NCBI GenBank assembly: GCA_036386415.1
Contig: DASVVT010000086.1
Coordinates: 1 to 64,000, forward strand
DNA: 64,000 bases
Source: DASVVT01 sp036386415
Lineage (GTDB): Bacteria; Acidobacteriota; Blastocatellia; Pyrinomonadales; Pyrinomonadaceae
Reading direction: 5' to 3'
Made by a program: the position numbers and the translations under genes. Below are positions 10,098-19,900 of the stretch, in pieces. A model generated the notes under the pieces. It made no database searches, was not told the DNA's origin, and worked only from the letters and a program-made list of their open reading frames with translations. Position 1 is the first letter of the stretch, and every line of letters starts with the position of its first letter.

Positions 10098-10208
10098 AGA
10101 AATTTAAACGCCTGGAGCGCAAAGGAAGAGGCGCAAAGAACGCGAAGAAGCAGCTATTTTGCGCTCTCAGAGTTTCCTACTGTGAGCCCCTGGCGTTTAA
10201 ATTTCCGC
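10098..10208. repeat. intergenic inverted repeat, TTTAAACGC/GCAAAGG family
   Basis: Outer arms GAAATTTAAACGCC and GGCGTTTAAATTTC pair perfectly. The interior is rich in GCGCAAAGG-like units. It lies between ddl and the 8844-9764 gene. Related copies are at 14552, 24120, 29925 and 42157. Confidence 0.7.
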
Positions 10209-10272
10209 CGTGTTATCGGATGTGGCGTGAAGCCTGCGGATTGCTGGAAATAGTATACGGGTGTGCACTATA

Positions 10273-11406
10273 TCAGATGCTTGTCTCGTTGCGCGCCTTC
10301 TCCCGGTGGCGCTCGAGAGCCAGTTCTATGAGGCGATCCAGAACGCGCGGGAAAGGAATTCCAGAAGCCTCCCACATCTTCGGATAGCCGGAGACATCCG
10401 TCAGCCCAGGGATGGTGTTCAGCTCGTTGACGAGCAGCTCGCCCGTGTCGCGACGCAGGAAAAAGTCCACGCGGGATAATCCGGCGCAATCCAGCGCCTG
10501 AAATGCGCGTGCCGCGAGGCGCTGAATCCGTGCCGTCAAAGATTTAGAGAGCGGGGCCGGGACGACGAACTCCACGTGACCCGTGCCCGCATATTTTTCC
10601 GTGTAGTCGAGAAATTTCGCTGACTCCTCATGGACGACGTACTCGCCTGGCAGGCTCGCCTGCGGATCATCATTGCCGAGCACGGCACACTCTATCTCGC
10701 GTGCGTCCAATCCTTCTTCGATGATGATCTTGCGATCATAACGCGCCGCAAGCTTGATGGCACGAGCGAGCGACCCCTTCTCAGTCGCCTTCGAGATGCC
10801 GACGCTTGATCCCAGGTTGGCCGGTTTGACGAAGCACGGATAACCTAGCTGGCGCGTGACGCGGCGCATCACAGCCTGTTCATCGCGTTCCCACTCACTG
10901 CGTAGAAACCAGACGTAATTGCAGATCGGCAAGCCCGCATCACGAAACAGCGACTTCATCACGACCTTGTCCATCCCGCATGACGAGCCTAGGACACCGC
11001 AGCCGACATAGGGCAGCCCCGCCATCTCCATCAAGCCCTGAATCGTCCCGTCCTCACCGTATGTTCCATGCAGCACTGGAAAGACGACATCAAGCGGTTC
11101 AGAGCGCGCTTCATGACCATCGGCGTCGAGGGCTAAGAGGCCACGACGCGACGGGTCGCCGATGATCGCCACAGATTTAGTCGCGCCCTGGATCAGCGCT
11201 TTCGAAACGAATCGCCGCGACTCTTCCGGTAGCAGTCGCACAGCTTGAGCCGGTGAAAGCCACTTCCCTTCCTTGTCAATCGCAATCGGCACGACTTCGT
11301 ATTTCTGACGATCCAGAGCCTCTATGACAGAGCGCGCCGAGCGCACGGAAATCTCATGCTCGCCTGAACGCCCCCCGAAGATCACACCGACACGCAGTTT
11401 TTTCAT
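10273..11406 (-). CDS. ddl: D-alanine--D-alanine ligase
   Basis: 377 aa. Joins two D-Ala with ATP in the cytoplasm for the peptidoglycan precursor. The ATP-grasp fold is visible. The N-terminal domain starts VGVIFGGRSGEHEISVRSA, the glycine-rich loop is KPANLGSSVGISK (about 197-209), and the metal/ATP site is SRVDFFL with VNELNTIPGLT (about 330-350). Length fits the long Ddl form. The ATG at 11406 has no visible Shine-Dalgarno sequence: the hairpin repeat at 11411-11541 ends 4 nt upstream. It follows the arginase gene on the same strand, separated only by that repeat. Confidence 0.94.
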   Translation of the reverse strand: MKKLRVGVIFGGRSGEHEISVRSARSVIEALDRQKYEVVPIAIDKEGKWLSPAQAVRLLPEESRRFVSKALIQGATKSVAIIGDPSRRGLLALDADGHEARSEPLDVVFPVLHGTYGEDGTIQGLMEMAGLPYVGCGVLGSSCGMDKVVMKSLFRDAGLPICNYVWFLRSEWERDEQAVMRRVTRQLGYPCFVKPANLGSSVGISKATEKGSLARAIKLAARYDRKIIIEEGLDAREIECAVLGNDDPQASLPGEYVVHEESAKFLDYTEKYAGTGHVEFVVPAPLSKSLTARIQRLAARAFQALDCAGLSRVDFFLRRDTGELLVNELNTIPGLTDVSGYPKMWEASGIPFPRVLDRLIELALERHREKARNETSI

Positions 11407-11410
11407 AAGC

Positions 11411-11541
11411 CAGTAGACAGTAGACAGTAGTCAGTAGTCAGTAGTTTTTTGTGTTTCGTCATTTGAGCTTTAGTCCTTAGCCGGTACGCTGGGGAAGCAG
11501 ACGCTTTTCTACTGGCTACTGACTACTGACTACTGTCTACT
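11411..11541. repeat. intergenic inverted repeat, AGTAGTC heptad family, copy 1
   Basis: The left arm is CAGTAGACAGTAGACAGTAG followed by two GTCAGTA-like units. The right arm is built from CTACTGGCTACTGACTACTG followed by more of the same. Each arm is about 33 nt with a central spacer of about 64 nt. It fills the whole gap between the arginase stop (11544) and the ddl start (11406). Copies 2 and 3 are at 27638 and 56424. Confidence 0.85.
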
Positions 11542-11543
11542 TC

Positions 11544-12515
11544 TCAAAGAATCGTTTTGCCCAGGGCTGAGAGGATCAGCTCGACGCCGAGTTCCGCCGT
11601 GCGGTTGTTGACATCAAGCGCCGTGTTGATCTCAACGACTTCGAGCGAGCGCATGCCGCCAGCTTCGCTGATCTTTTCCATCGCCAGATGCGCTTCACGG
11701 TAGGTCAGTCCGCCGCGCACGAGAGTGCCCGAGCCTGGCGCGTCGCCCGGGTCAAGCGCATCGACATCGAAGGTGACAGAGTAACCGGCGGGCGCTTTCG
11801 ATGCGATGGCGATGGCATCGTCAACACATGCTGCCATCCCGCGTTCGTCTATCTCGCGCATCGTGAAGAATCGCATACCGAGATGATGAATCAGCTCACG
11901 CTCGCCCTGATCTATATCGCGCGCCCCGATGTGGGCGCAGTAACGCGGATCGAGCTTGGGCGCAAAGCCACCGATCTGCGTCAGCTCCGGCGCACCGAAA
12001 CCGAGGAGCGCAGAGAGCGGCATCCCGTGTATGTTGCCGGAGGGGGATGTCTCAGGCGTGTTCATATCCGCATGCGCGTCGAACCAGATAAGACCGAGGG
12101 GCTGACGACGTTCACGGTAGAAGGCGGAGACCCCTGAGATAGAGCCAATCGCAATCGAATGATCGCCGCCGAGCGTCAGCGGCAGCTCACCCGCACGCAA
12201 AATGCTCTGCACTTCGCTGGCGACATCTTCCGAGGCGGCGGCGATTTCAGGCAAGTATTTGATTCCTCTATGCGCCTCTGTAGTTTCAGCCGGGCGCACG
12301 ATCCGCATGTCGCCCAGATCGCGTACTTCATAGCCAAGCTGCGCGATTCTCTGGTTGAGACGCGCGACACGAAGCGCCGCAGGGCCTATGTCCACACCCG
12401 GTATGCCGCTGCCGAAGCCGAGCGGGACGCCGAGAATGCTGACGCGCTGCCCCAGGCCGGGCTTCCCCGTGACGGCCTGAGCTTCATTCCGTCGTGTAAT
12501 TAACGTTTCACTCAT
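11544..12515 (-). CDS. rocF: arginase
   Basis: 323 aa from the ATG at 12515 (an in-frame GTG lies two codons upstream). It hydrolyses L-arginine to ornithine and urea. The ureohydrolase signatures with the dimanganese ligands are all present: GGDHSIAIG, WFDAHADMNTPETSPSGNIH and SVTFDVDALDPGDAPG. The TPETSPSGNIHGMPL stretch fits arginase better than agmatinase or formimidoylglutamase. No urease or ornithine-using gene adjoins. It lies 23 nt downstream of the LOG-like gene, likely in one transcript. Confidence 0.9.
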   Translation of the reverse strand: MSETLITRRNEAQAVTGKPGLGQRVSILGVPLGFGSGIPGVDIGPAALRVARLNQRIAQLGYEVRDLGDMRIVRPAETTEAHRGIKYLPEIAAASEDVASEVQSILRAGELPLTLGGDHSIAIGSISGVSAFYRERRQPLGLIWFDAHADMNTPETSPSGNIHGMPLSALLGFGAPELTQIGGFAPKLDPRYCAHIGARDIDQGERELIHHLGMRFFTMREIDERGMAACVDDAIAIASKAPAGYSVTFDVDALDPGDAPGSGTLVRGGLTYREAHLAMEKISEAGGMRSLEVVEINTALDVNNRTAELGVELILSALGKTIL

Positions 12516-12538
12516 AACCACGCTCTCACCCGGACGCT

Positions 12539-13120
12539 TTACAGCACGACAGCTTTCGCCTTCCGGTTGATGATCCCGACGGCGTCTTCAGGGGTCTGCG
12601 CGAAATCGAGTGCGGCGACATCCTGATCGCTGACCACCAGGTACTTGCGCCACGCTTCGACAATCGGCGGCCAGCACTCACCGAGCAGCACCAGCGGGCG
12701 CGGCTCTATGACGCGCGTCTGAATCTTATTCCAGACGAGGGAAAGCTCCGTCACTGTGCCCATCCCGCCGCGCAAGGCGACGAAGCCGACAGAGCGCGTG
12801 ATGAGATGCTGTAAGCGTTCGTAAAAATGGGGCGTCGCCACCTTGTCCGTCAGATAGCGATTGGGCTCGGCCTTGAACTGGTTCATCACGATGCCGAGCA
12901 CGCGCCCGCCTCTTTCGCGAGCGCCGCGACTCGCAGCCTCCATGACGCCCAGATAGCCTCCCGTGCAGATCGTGTACCCGGCCTCAGCGAGAAGCTCACC
13001 GACGCGGCGCGCCTGTCCATACTCTGCATCCGACTCGCGGCAACGCGAGCCACCAAAGATCGTCACTATGCGTTCGTAATCGCTCATGCCTTCACCCGTC
13101 CACTTATCATCAAAGAACAT
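12539..13120 (-). CDS. LOG-family protein (putative nucleotide 5'-monophosphate phosphoribohydrolase)
   Basis: 193 aa Rossmann-like protein. Motifs: VTIFGGSRCRES near the N-terminus, YTICTGGYLGVMEAASRG, and LRGGMGTVTEL in place of PGGxGTxxE. The catalytic-type Glu is present. Known LOG proteins cleave nucleoside 5'-monophosphates such as cytokinin ribotides; the bacterial substrate here is unknown. A second ATG at 13087 (MSDYER) may be the true start, because it lies closer to the conserved core. It is probably cotranscribed with arginase. Confidence 0.85.
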   Translation of the reverse strand: MFFDDKWTGEGMSDYERIVTIFGGSRCRESDAEYGQARRVGELLAEAGYTICTGGYLGVMEAASRGARERGGRVLGIVMNQFKAEPNRYLTDKVATPHFYERLQHLITRSVGFVALRGGMGTVTELSLVWNKIQTRVIEPRPLVLLGECWPPIVEAWRKYLVVSDQDVAALDFAQTPEDAVGIINRKAKAVVL

Positions 13121-13197
13121 CTCTCAAAGTCAGAAGACAAAGTCTCTGGTTCATAAAAGTAAGGTTTCCGCCTTCTCTTCTTCAGACTCCTGACTGT

Positions 13198-14511
<1,314 letters not shown>

Positions 14512-14551
14512 GAGTCTATTTTGGATGTGCGGTTTTGAATTAGGCTTCTGT

Positions 14552-14590
14552 GTCCTTTGCGTTTAAACCTCCTCTTTGAACGCAAAGGAC
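14552..14590. repeat. short hairpin of the GCAAAGGACG family
   Basis: Perfect 12-bp arms GTCCTTTGCGTT / AACGCAAAGGAC with a 15-nt loop. It lies between asnS and the upstream sugar kinase gene. Same motif as the longer elements at 10098, 24120, 29925 and 42157. Confidence 0.75.
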
Positions 14591-14624
14591 GCTAAGCTAT
14601 GACTCAAAGATCAAGAATCGCACA

Positions 14625-15677
14625 TTAACCCTCTTTATCTAATCTCCCTGCAATCGCGCGGCGCAGCGCCGGGAAGCGTTCAAGCCATTCCGCCGCCTGA
14701 AGGACGATCAGGAAGGTCGGCTGGATGAACAAAGCGTAAGTTTCGCCGCGCCCGCAGATGGCTGTTTGATAAGAGAATGTGCCGATGGCTTTCAGTCCGC
14801 GCTGGATGCTCATGAGCCGGAACTCGCGCGCGAACTCGTCCGGGTCGAGCGCGTCCAGCCCGCGCAGGCGTCTCTCTTCAAGGAAGAAGAGGCGGTTGGC
14901 TCGAACCTCCGCGAGCGAAGGCGGCGAGGGCTGCCTGTCCAGCAGGAGCGACACCAGATCGTAGCTCGCTGGCCCCATGCGGGCGTCCTGGTGGTCAACG
15001 ATTCGCAGTTCCCCTTTAGCATCGACCATTAGATTTGAAGCATGATAGTCCCGATGGCAAAGCACGCGCGGACGCGCGGCCAGCTCAGCCGCGATATCGT
15101 TCATCTCAATCTTCAGCTCCGCCGCTTCGCCGTGTGTCAATTGCTCGCCGCGCAGGCTGCCGAAATAGTGTTCGAGAAAGAAACCCAACTCCCAGGCGAG
15201 CTTCGCTTCGTCGAAGGCGAGACGGCTACAGATGGATTTACGCTCGAAGGCCAGCGGTGTCGCCGCTTGAATATCTGCGATCAGGCTGATGGCGCGTTCC
15301 TGGTATGTCTCCTGCTCCTCTTCCGTGGCCGCTTCAAAGAGACGGCGAAGCTGCCGGTCGCCAAGGTCTTCCTGGATGATGATGCCGCCCGTTCCGTCGA
15401 TTTCAAAGATTTTCGGCACGGGCAAAGCGGCCTCTGCAAAGAGACGCGTCACATCGAGGAAAGGATGGAAGTCCGGGTCGAACGGCTCAGGGTAGACGCA
15501 GGCGATGGCAGTCCCGCGTTTCCAGGGAATGCGGAAGTAGGCGCGCGTCGAAGCATCAGGCGTGAGCGCGATCAGGTCACCCTCTTTGACCTTGCGATGC
15601 CGCGCCAGGTAGAGCGCAAGCCTCTCGCGCGCAGACGAATCGAAAGCGTTGGAAATTGTCTGTGGAGCTTGATTCAT
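14625..15677 (-). CDS. phosphotransferase, AmgK-like sugar kinase
   Basis: 350 aa from the ATG at 15677 (an ATG at 15722 in the same frame would add 15 residues). Aminoglycoside-phosphotransferase fold. The catalytic loop is LCHRDYHASNLMV, the metal site is RIVDHQDARMGPASYDLVSL, and the ATP-binding N-lobe contains IIIQEDLGD. The pattern matches AmgK, which phosphorylates MurNAc/GlcNAc at C1 in a peptidoglycan recycling bypass. The gene upstream is a MurU-like nucleotidyltransferase, the usual partner. The name is inference from fold plus context. Confidence 0.78.
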   Translation of the reverse strand: MNQAPQTISNAFDSSARERLALYLARHRKVKEGDLIALTPDASTRAYFRIPWKRGTAIACVYPEPFDPDFHPFLDVTRLFAEAALPVPKIFEIDGTGGIIIQEDLGDRQLRRLFEAATEEEQETYQERAISLIADIQAATPLAFERKSICSRLAFDEAKLAWELGFFLEHYFGSLRGEQLTHGEAAELKIEMNDIAAELAARPRVLCHRDYHASNLMVDAKGELRIVDHQDARMGPASYDLVSLLLDRQPSPPSLAEVRANRLFFLEERRLRGLDALDPDEFAREFRLMSIQRGLKAIGTFSYQTAICGRGETYALFIQPTFLIVLQAAEWLERFPALRRAIAGRLDKEG

Positions 15678-15795
15678 GCGACTCGCCGGGCGCGCCGGGA
15701 TGGCGTTTGCACTCCGCTTCAAGATACATTCTGGGACAAAGGGCTCGCCCGTGATGCCTCGAAATGATCCTGATCAATGGAGTTTAAGGATTGTA

Positions 15796-16797
15796 TCACT
15801 CAGCCAGCGGCACGACAAAGTTATCGCCGCGCGCCTCGCCCCGAAGCGCCTTCGGCGGAGGCAACACGTTTTCGACGAGCGCGGCGCGCACGACTGCGGC
15901 ATTCTCTATCGTCTCCCCGCTGCGTATCACCACGCCGTCTCCGAGCACAGCACGCCGAACATGCGAGCCCGCCTCAATCGTCACGTCATCCCAGAGAATA
16001 GCCTCGGAGACCACAGCCGCCTCCGACATGAAGCAATTATCGCCCATCTCCACGTCGCACCCCGAGGCTTTCAGTAGCGCGAGGCTCACATCCAGATAAC
16101 GCGGGATCGTCGAAAGCTCGTACCACATCCCTTCCGCCACGTGCGCGACCACCGGCTCGCCTCTGGCTATCGCCTGCGGATAGACGTCCGTCGTCGAATG
16201 CGAGAAGACGCCGCGCGGAATGTAGTCGAAGATGCGTGGCTCTAAAATTTGAATCCCCGTGAACATCAAAGGGGCTTCCGTTTGAGAATCCTCGCCTCCG
16301 GCGTTATCGGACGCCACGGGCGCAGGCATTCCGCCGAAGCCCTTGATCAAGCCGTTCTCTGTCTCGACGATGCTGAAGCGCTCTCGCGCACGATTTTTGA
16401 GCAGGACGAGCGTGGCGAGCGCACCGCTTCGCCTGTGTGTCTCAATCGCTGCACGCAGGTCTATGTCTGTGACGATCTTGCCGTTCGCGACGATGAACGT
16501 GTCGCCTTCAAGGAGCGAGCGCGCGTTGTCTAACGCTCCACTCGTGCCAAGGATTTCCGGCTCTTCCACATATTCCAGATGCACGCCGAAGCGACTCCCG
16601 TCGCCCAGGGCTTCGCGCACGGACTCCGATTGATGATGCAGGTTTACGACCACCTCGCGGCAACCGTTCCGGCTCAGATACTCTGCGACGTAGCCTACCA
16701 GCGGACGCCCCATGAAAGGAATCGCGGGCTTGGTGCGGTCAACGGTCAGAGGCCACAGCCTTGTGCCGTAACCGGCAGCGAGAATCATCGCGCGCAT
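15796..16797 (-). CDS. sugar-1-phosphate nucleotidylyltransferase, MurU/GlmU-like
   Basis: 333 aa. The N-terminal pyrophosphorylase domain (about 1-230) begins MRAMILAAGYGTRLWPLT, with the G-rich nucleotide loop, and has RTKPAIPFMGRPL. The C-terminal part (about 250-333) shows hexapeptide-like left-handed beta-helix turns (ILWDDVTIEAGSHVRRAVLGD). MurU of Pseudomonas lacks this second part, so the protein resembles a fuller NDP-sugar pyrophosphorylase. It is followed after about 118 nt by the AmgK-like kinase. Together they could convert a free amino sugar to a UDP- or other NDP-sugar. Confidence 0.82.
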   Translation of the reverse strand: MRAMILAAGYGTRLWPLTVDRTKPAIPFMGRPLVGYVAEYLSRNGCREVVVNLHHQSESVREALGDGSRFGVHLEYVEEPEILGTSGALDNARSLLEGDTFIVANGKIVTDIDLRAAIETHRRSGALATLVLLKNRARERFSIVETENGLIKGFGGMPAPVASDNAGGEDSQTEAPLMFTGIQILEPRIFDYIPRGVFSHSTTDVYPQAIARGEPVVAHVAEGMWYELSTIPRYLDVSLALLKASGCDVEMGDNCFMSEAAVVSEAILWDDVTIEAGSHVRRAVLGDGVVIRSGETIENAAVVRAALVENVLPPPKALRGEARGDNFVVPLAE

Positions 16798-16905
16798 AAG
16801 CTTACCGACTCCACAGAACCGCAGAACAACTCTAACTTTCGTCCCGTCGTCATGATGATTATCTCAGCATTCAGCCTCCGTCATCGTCTCATCCGGTCAC
16901 TGCTG

Positions 16906-19900
16906 CTACCTGAGTGTAGCCGCTTCCATAGCAACATTACCATAGGGCAAGAAATAGGTGTTCAAGACTGTGTACCTGATCTTCAGCGTTTGCCCTCCGG
17001 TCGCCGCTCGGTACTGGATCGTGTACAGGGCGGAACTCGCGCCCGCGTTGTTGTTCATAGAAGTATCGACAAAGGATGGCGCGCTGCCGTCGCTTAAGAT
17101 CGCTTCCAGTTTCCCTTGCGCGTACCACACTCCGACGTACAGCTTCAAGGTCTTGAGATTTGTGTCCGCCGGAACGGTGAACTCAAAGCCGTTGCCAGGC
17201 GCGCCGCCGACATTAACTCCTGTCGTCGTACTGGAAACGCTGAGGGTCGGCGTCCCGTTTGTCCAGCTAAAGGCCGTCGGGCAATCCGCGAACCACGTCG
17301 GCGAGGTCGTGCCGGTCAGGCTGTAGTTACTGATCTGCTGCGTGATCCCATTCTGATGGTTGAAGATTGCCGGGCCGCCGAAGCCCCAGTGAGACCAGTC
17401 GCTGAAGCCTTCGGCAGTGAGGTTGAGCGGCGCGCCCGTCGGTGTGGCAGCCTTGCTCCCGGACAATAAAGCAGTACCGCCAGCCCACCTGATGGCCGCG
17501 TCGAACAGCGCCCAGCCGTTATTGTTGAAGCTCGCCGCAGTGTTGTCGTGCATGAACAGGCCGACGCGCCGCGCCGGAGCAGCCAGCCCCGGCATCGCCG
17601 CTCCCTTTTCATACCCAAAGATGGCGGCACGTGTGGCGTCGCCGACTTGCGTCGCCACGGACGCCGCGCTCGTATTGGGTTTACCCCAACTCAAAGTGGC
17701 AGACGCAGTCACGACCGTAACTGTGCCGGATAGGCCGCCCGCCAGAGGGTGTGCGCCATTAGTAATTGTCAACTGCGTCTGGCTGGCAGTAGTGCCGAAG
17801 TTGCTTGTATTCTTAGCGGTCATTCCCATGTCAGAGTACAAGCCCGACTCCCAGAGCACGACCGGCACGTTTACGGTGCGGAACTTTGTGCCCACGGATG
17901 TCGGCGTGACCGTCGAAGAGATCACCACCAGGGCCTTCCCGTTGGCGTCGGTGCTCGTCGCAGAAGCCCCATCTTTGACCGTCACCGTGTACTTCATGGC
18001 TTCCAGGCGAGACTTCACGGCGCTGTCGCTGCTGTTCAGAGTTGTCGAGCCTGTCACCAGAAGCGCGGGCGATGAGACCGTGATATTGACCACGCCGGAT
18101 ATCTTCGTCGCTCCACTATTATCCGTCGCCACAGCTTTCAAAGTGTAGCTGCCCCTTCCCACATTGGCCCAGGTGAAACTGTACTGGTTAGAACCAGCCG
18201 GAGCCGTGCCGGTGCCGATCCTATATTCGTTGGCGAAGAAATCCACTCTGCCAATGCTGCCGTCACTATCGCTGGCAGTAGCCGTCATGGTGACGCTTGC
18301 GGGCGCTGTATATTGCGCCCCGCCCGCCGGGCTTACCATACTGACGGTCGGTGCCGCATTGCTGATCGTGATATTGACCGGACTGGATGTTGCCACCGCT
18401 CCGAAGTTGTCCGTTGCCACAGCCGTCAGCGAATAGCTGCCAAGCACAGGGTTGTTCCAGACAAAATTGAATAGATTCGCGCCGATGGTGGAACTGCTGC
18501 CGATGAGCGCCCCGTTAGCGTAGAAATCGACCTTACTGATACCTCCGTCACCATCGCTGGCATTCGCTGTGAGTGTGACGGGCGCTGACACATTTGTCCC
18601 GCCAGCCGGGCTGATGAGACCGATGTAAGGCGGGTCGTTGACCGTGATATTGACGGGGCTCGCCGTTGTCGCTACTCCGGAGTTGTCCGTGGCAACAACT
18701 GTCAACGTGTGCTTGCCGGCGGGCGCATCGTTCCAGGTGAAGCGATACTGGTCTACTCCCGTAACTGTCCCGACTCCCATCAAAAATCCGTCGGCATAAA
18801 ACTCCGTCTTGCTGATACTTCCACTACTATAACTGGCATTGGCAGTGATAGTCAGGTTTGCCGGACGGTTAAATACGCTCCAGTTCGCCGGACTCGTAAT
18901 ACTGACGGCTGCCCCTCCGTTGACAATGACATTCACCGCCTCGGAGACCTTTATCTTACCCACATTGTCTGTCGCCACAGCCACCAATGAGTGGTTGCCA
19001 AAAGGAGCATCGTTCCAGACAATGTTATATTGATTAGAACCTGCAACGATGCCGGTTCCAACCAAATTTCCATCCGCATAAAAATCGACCTTGTTAATGT
19101 TTCCATCGCTATCGCTGGCCGTTGCGTTGATAGGGATGCTGACCGGGCCGACAAGTAAAACCCCGGATGTCGGGCTCGTAATTCTTACCGTCGGCGCTTC
19201 GTTCGGGTCTGGTAAGACCGTGCTGTTTTCAATGGCCGTGTTATTGGCCTGATTTGAATCCAACTCTTGAGCCTTCGCAAAGGCCGTGCTGGTAATGACC
19301 TTCCCTTCAGGTGGGAGACGAGTCTCGCCCTCTAGCGGCTTAATAGTAATGGTCACGGTGGCGCTGGCACCGGCGGCAATCGTACCAAGCTTACAGACAA
19401 CAGTGCCGTCCACCTCCACGCAGTTTCCCTGGCTGCCTGTGGCTGTGCTGAATTTCACGCCCGGAGAAAGAGCATCGCTGAACACTACTCCGGTCGCCGT
19501 TTGTGGGCCGTTATTGGTGACGTTAAGTGTGTAAGTCAGGTTGCTGCCCGCCACGACAGGGTCGGGCGAGTCGCTGCTACTGATCGCAATATCGGCGGCT
19601 GCCGTATTCGGGGGTTGAGGCTGTGTGAGCGATCCAACCACATATTGGCCTAAGGTGTTGGCCTTTGCATTCAGGGTCTTGTTGGCAAAGTCAGGGGCCT
19701 GCGAGTCAGGCGGAAGAACGGTGCGATCCACCCACATCACCTGTGCCGGGTCGTACGGGTCCTGTTCAAGATGAAAGACGCGGAGGTTATCAAATATCGT
19801 CTGGTCGCTGACCGACGGCACACTGAAGGTGAGAGTATACGGGCCTGACGACTCGGCCTCTGTCTTGATGTCATAGCTTAGATTATTGTATGGAGTGTAT

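Noticed and set aside
11411..11541. Possible CRISPR array because of short repeated units
   Set aside because: Units are about 7 nt, touch one another without spacers and face an inverted copy; no cas genes anywhere in the window.
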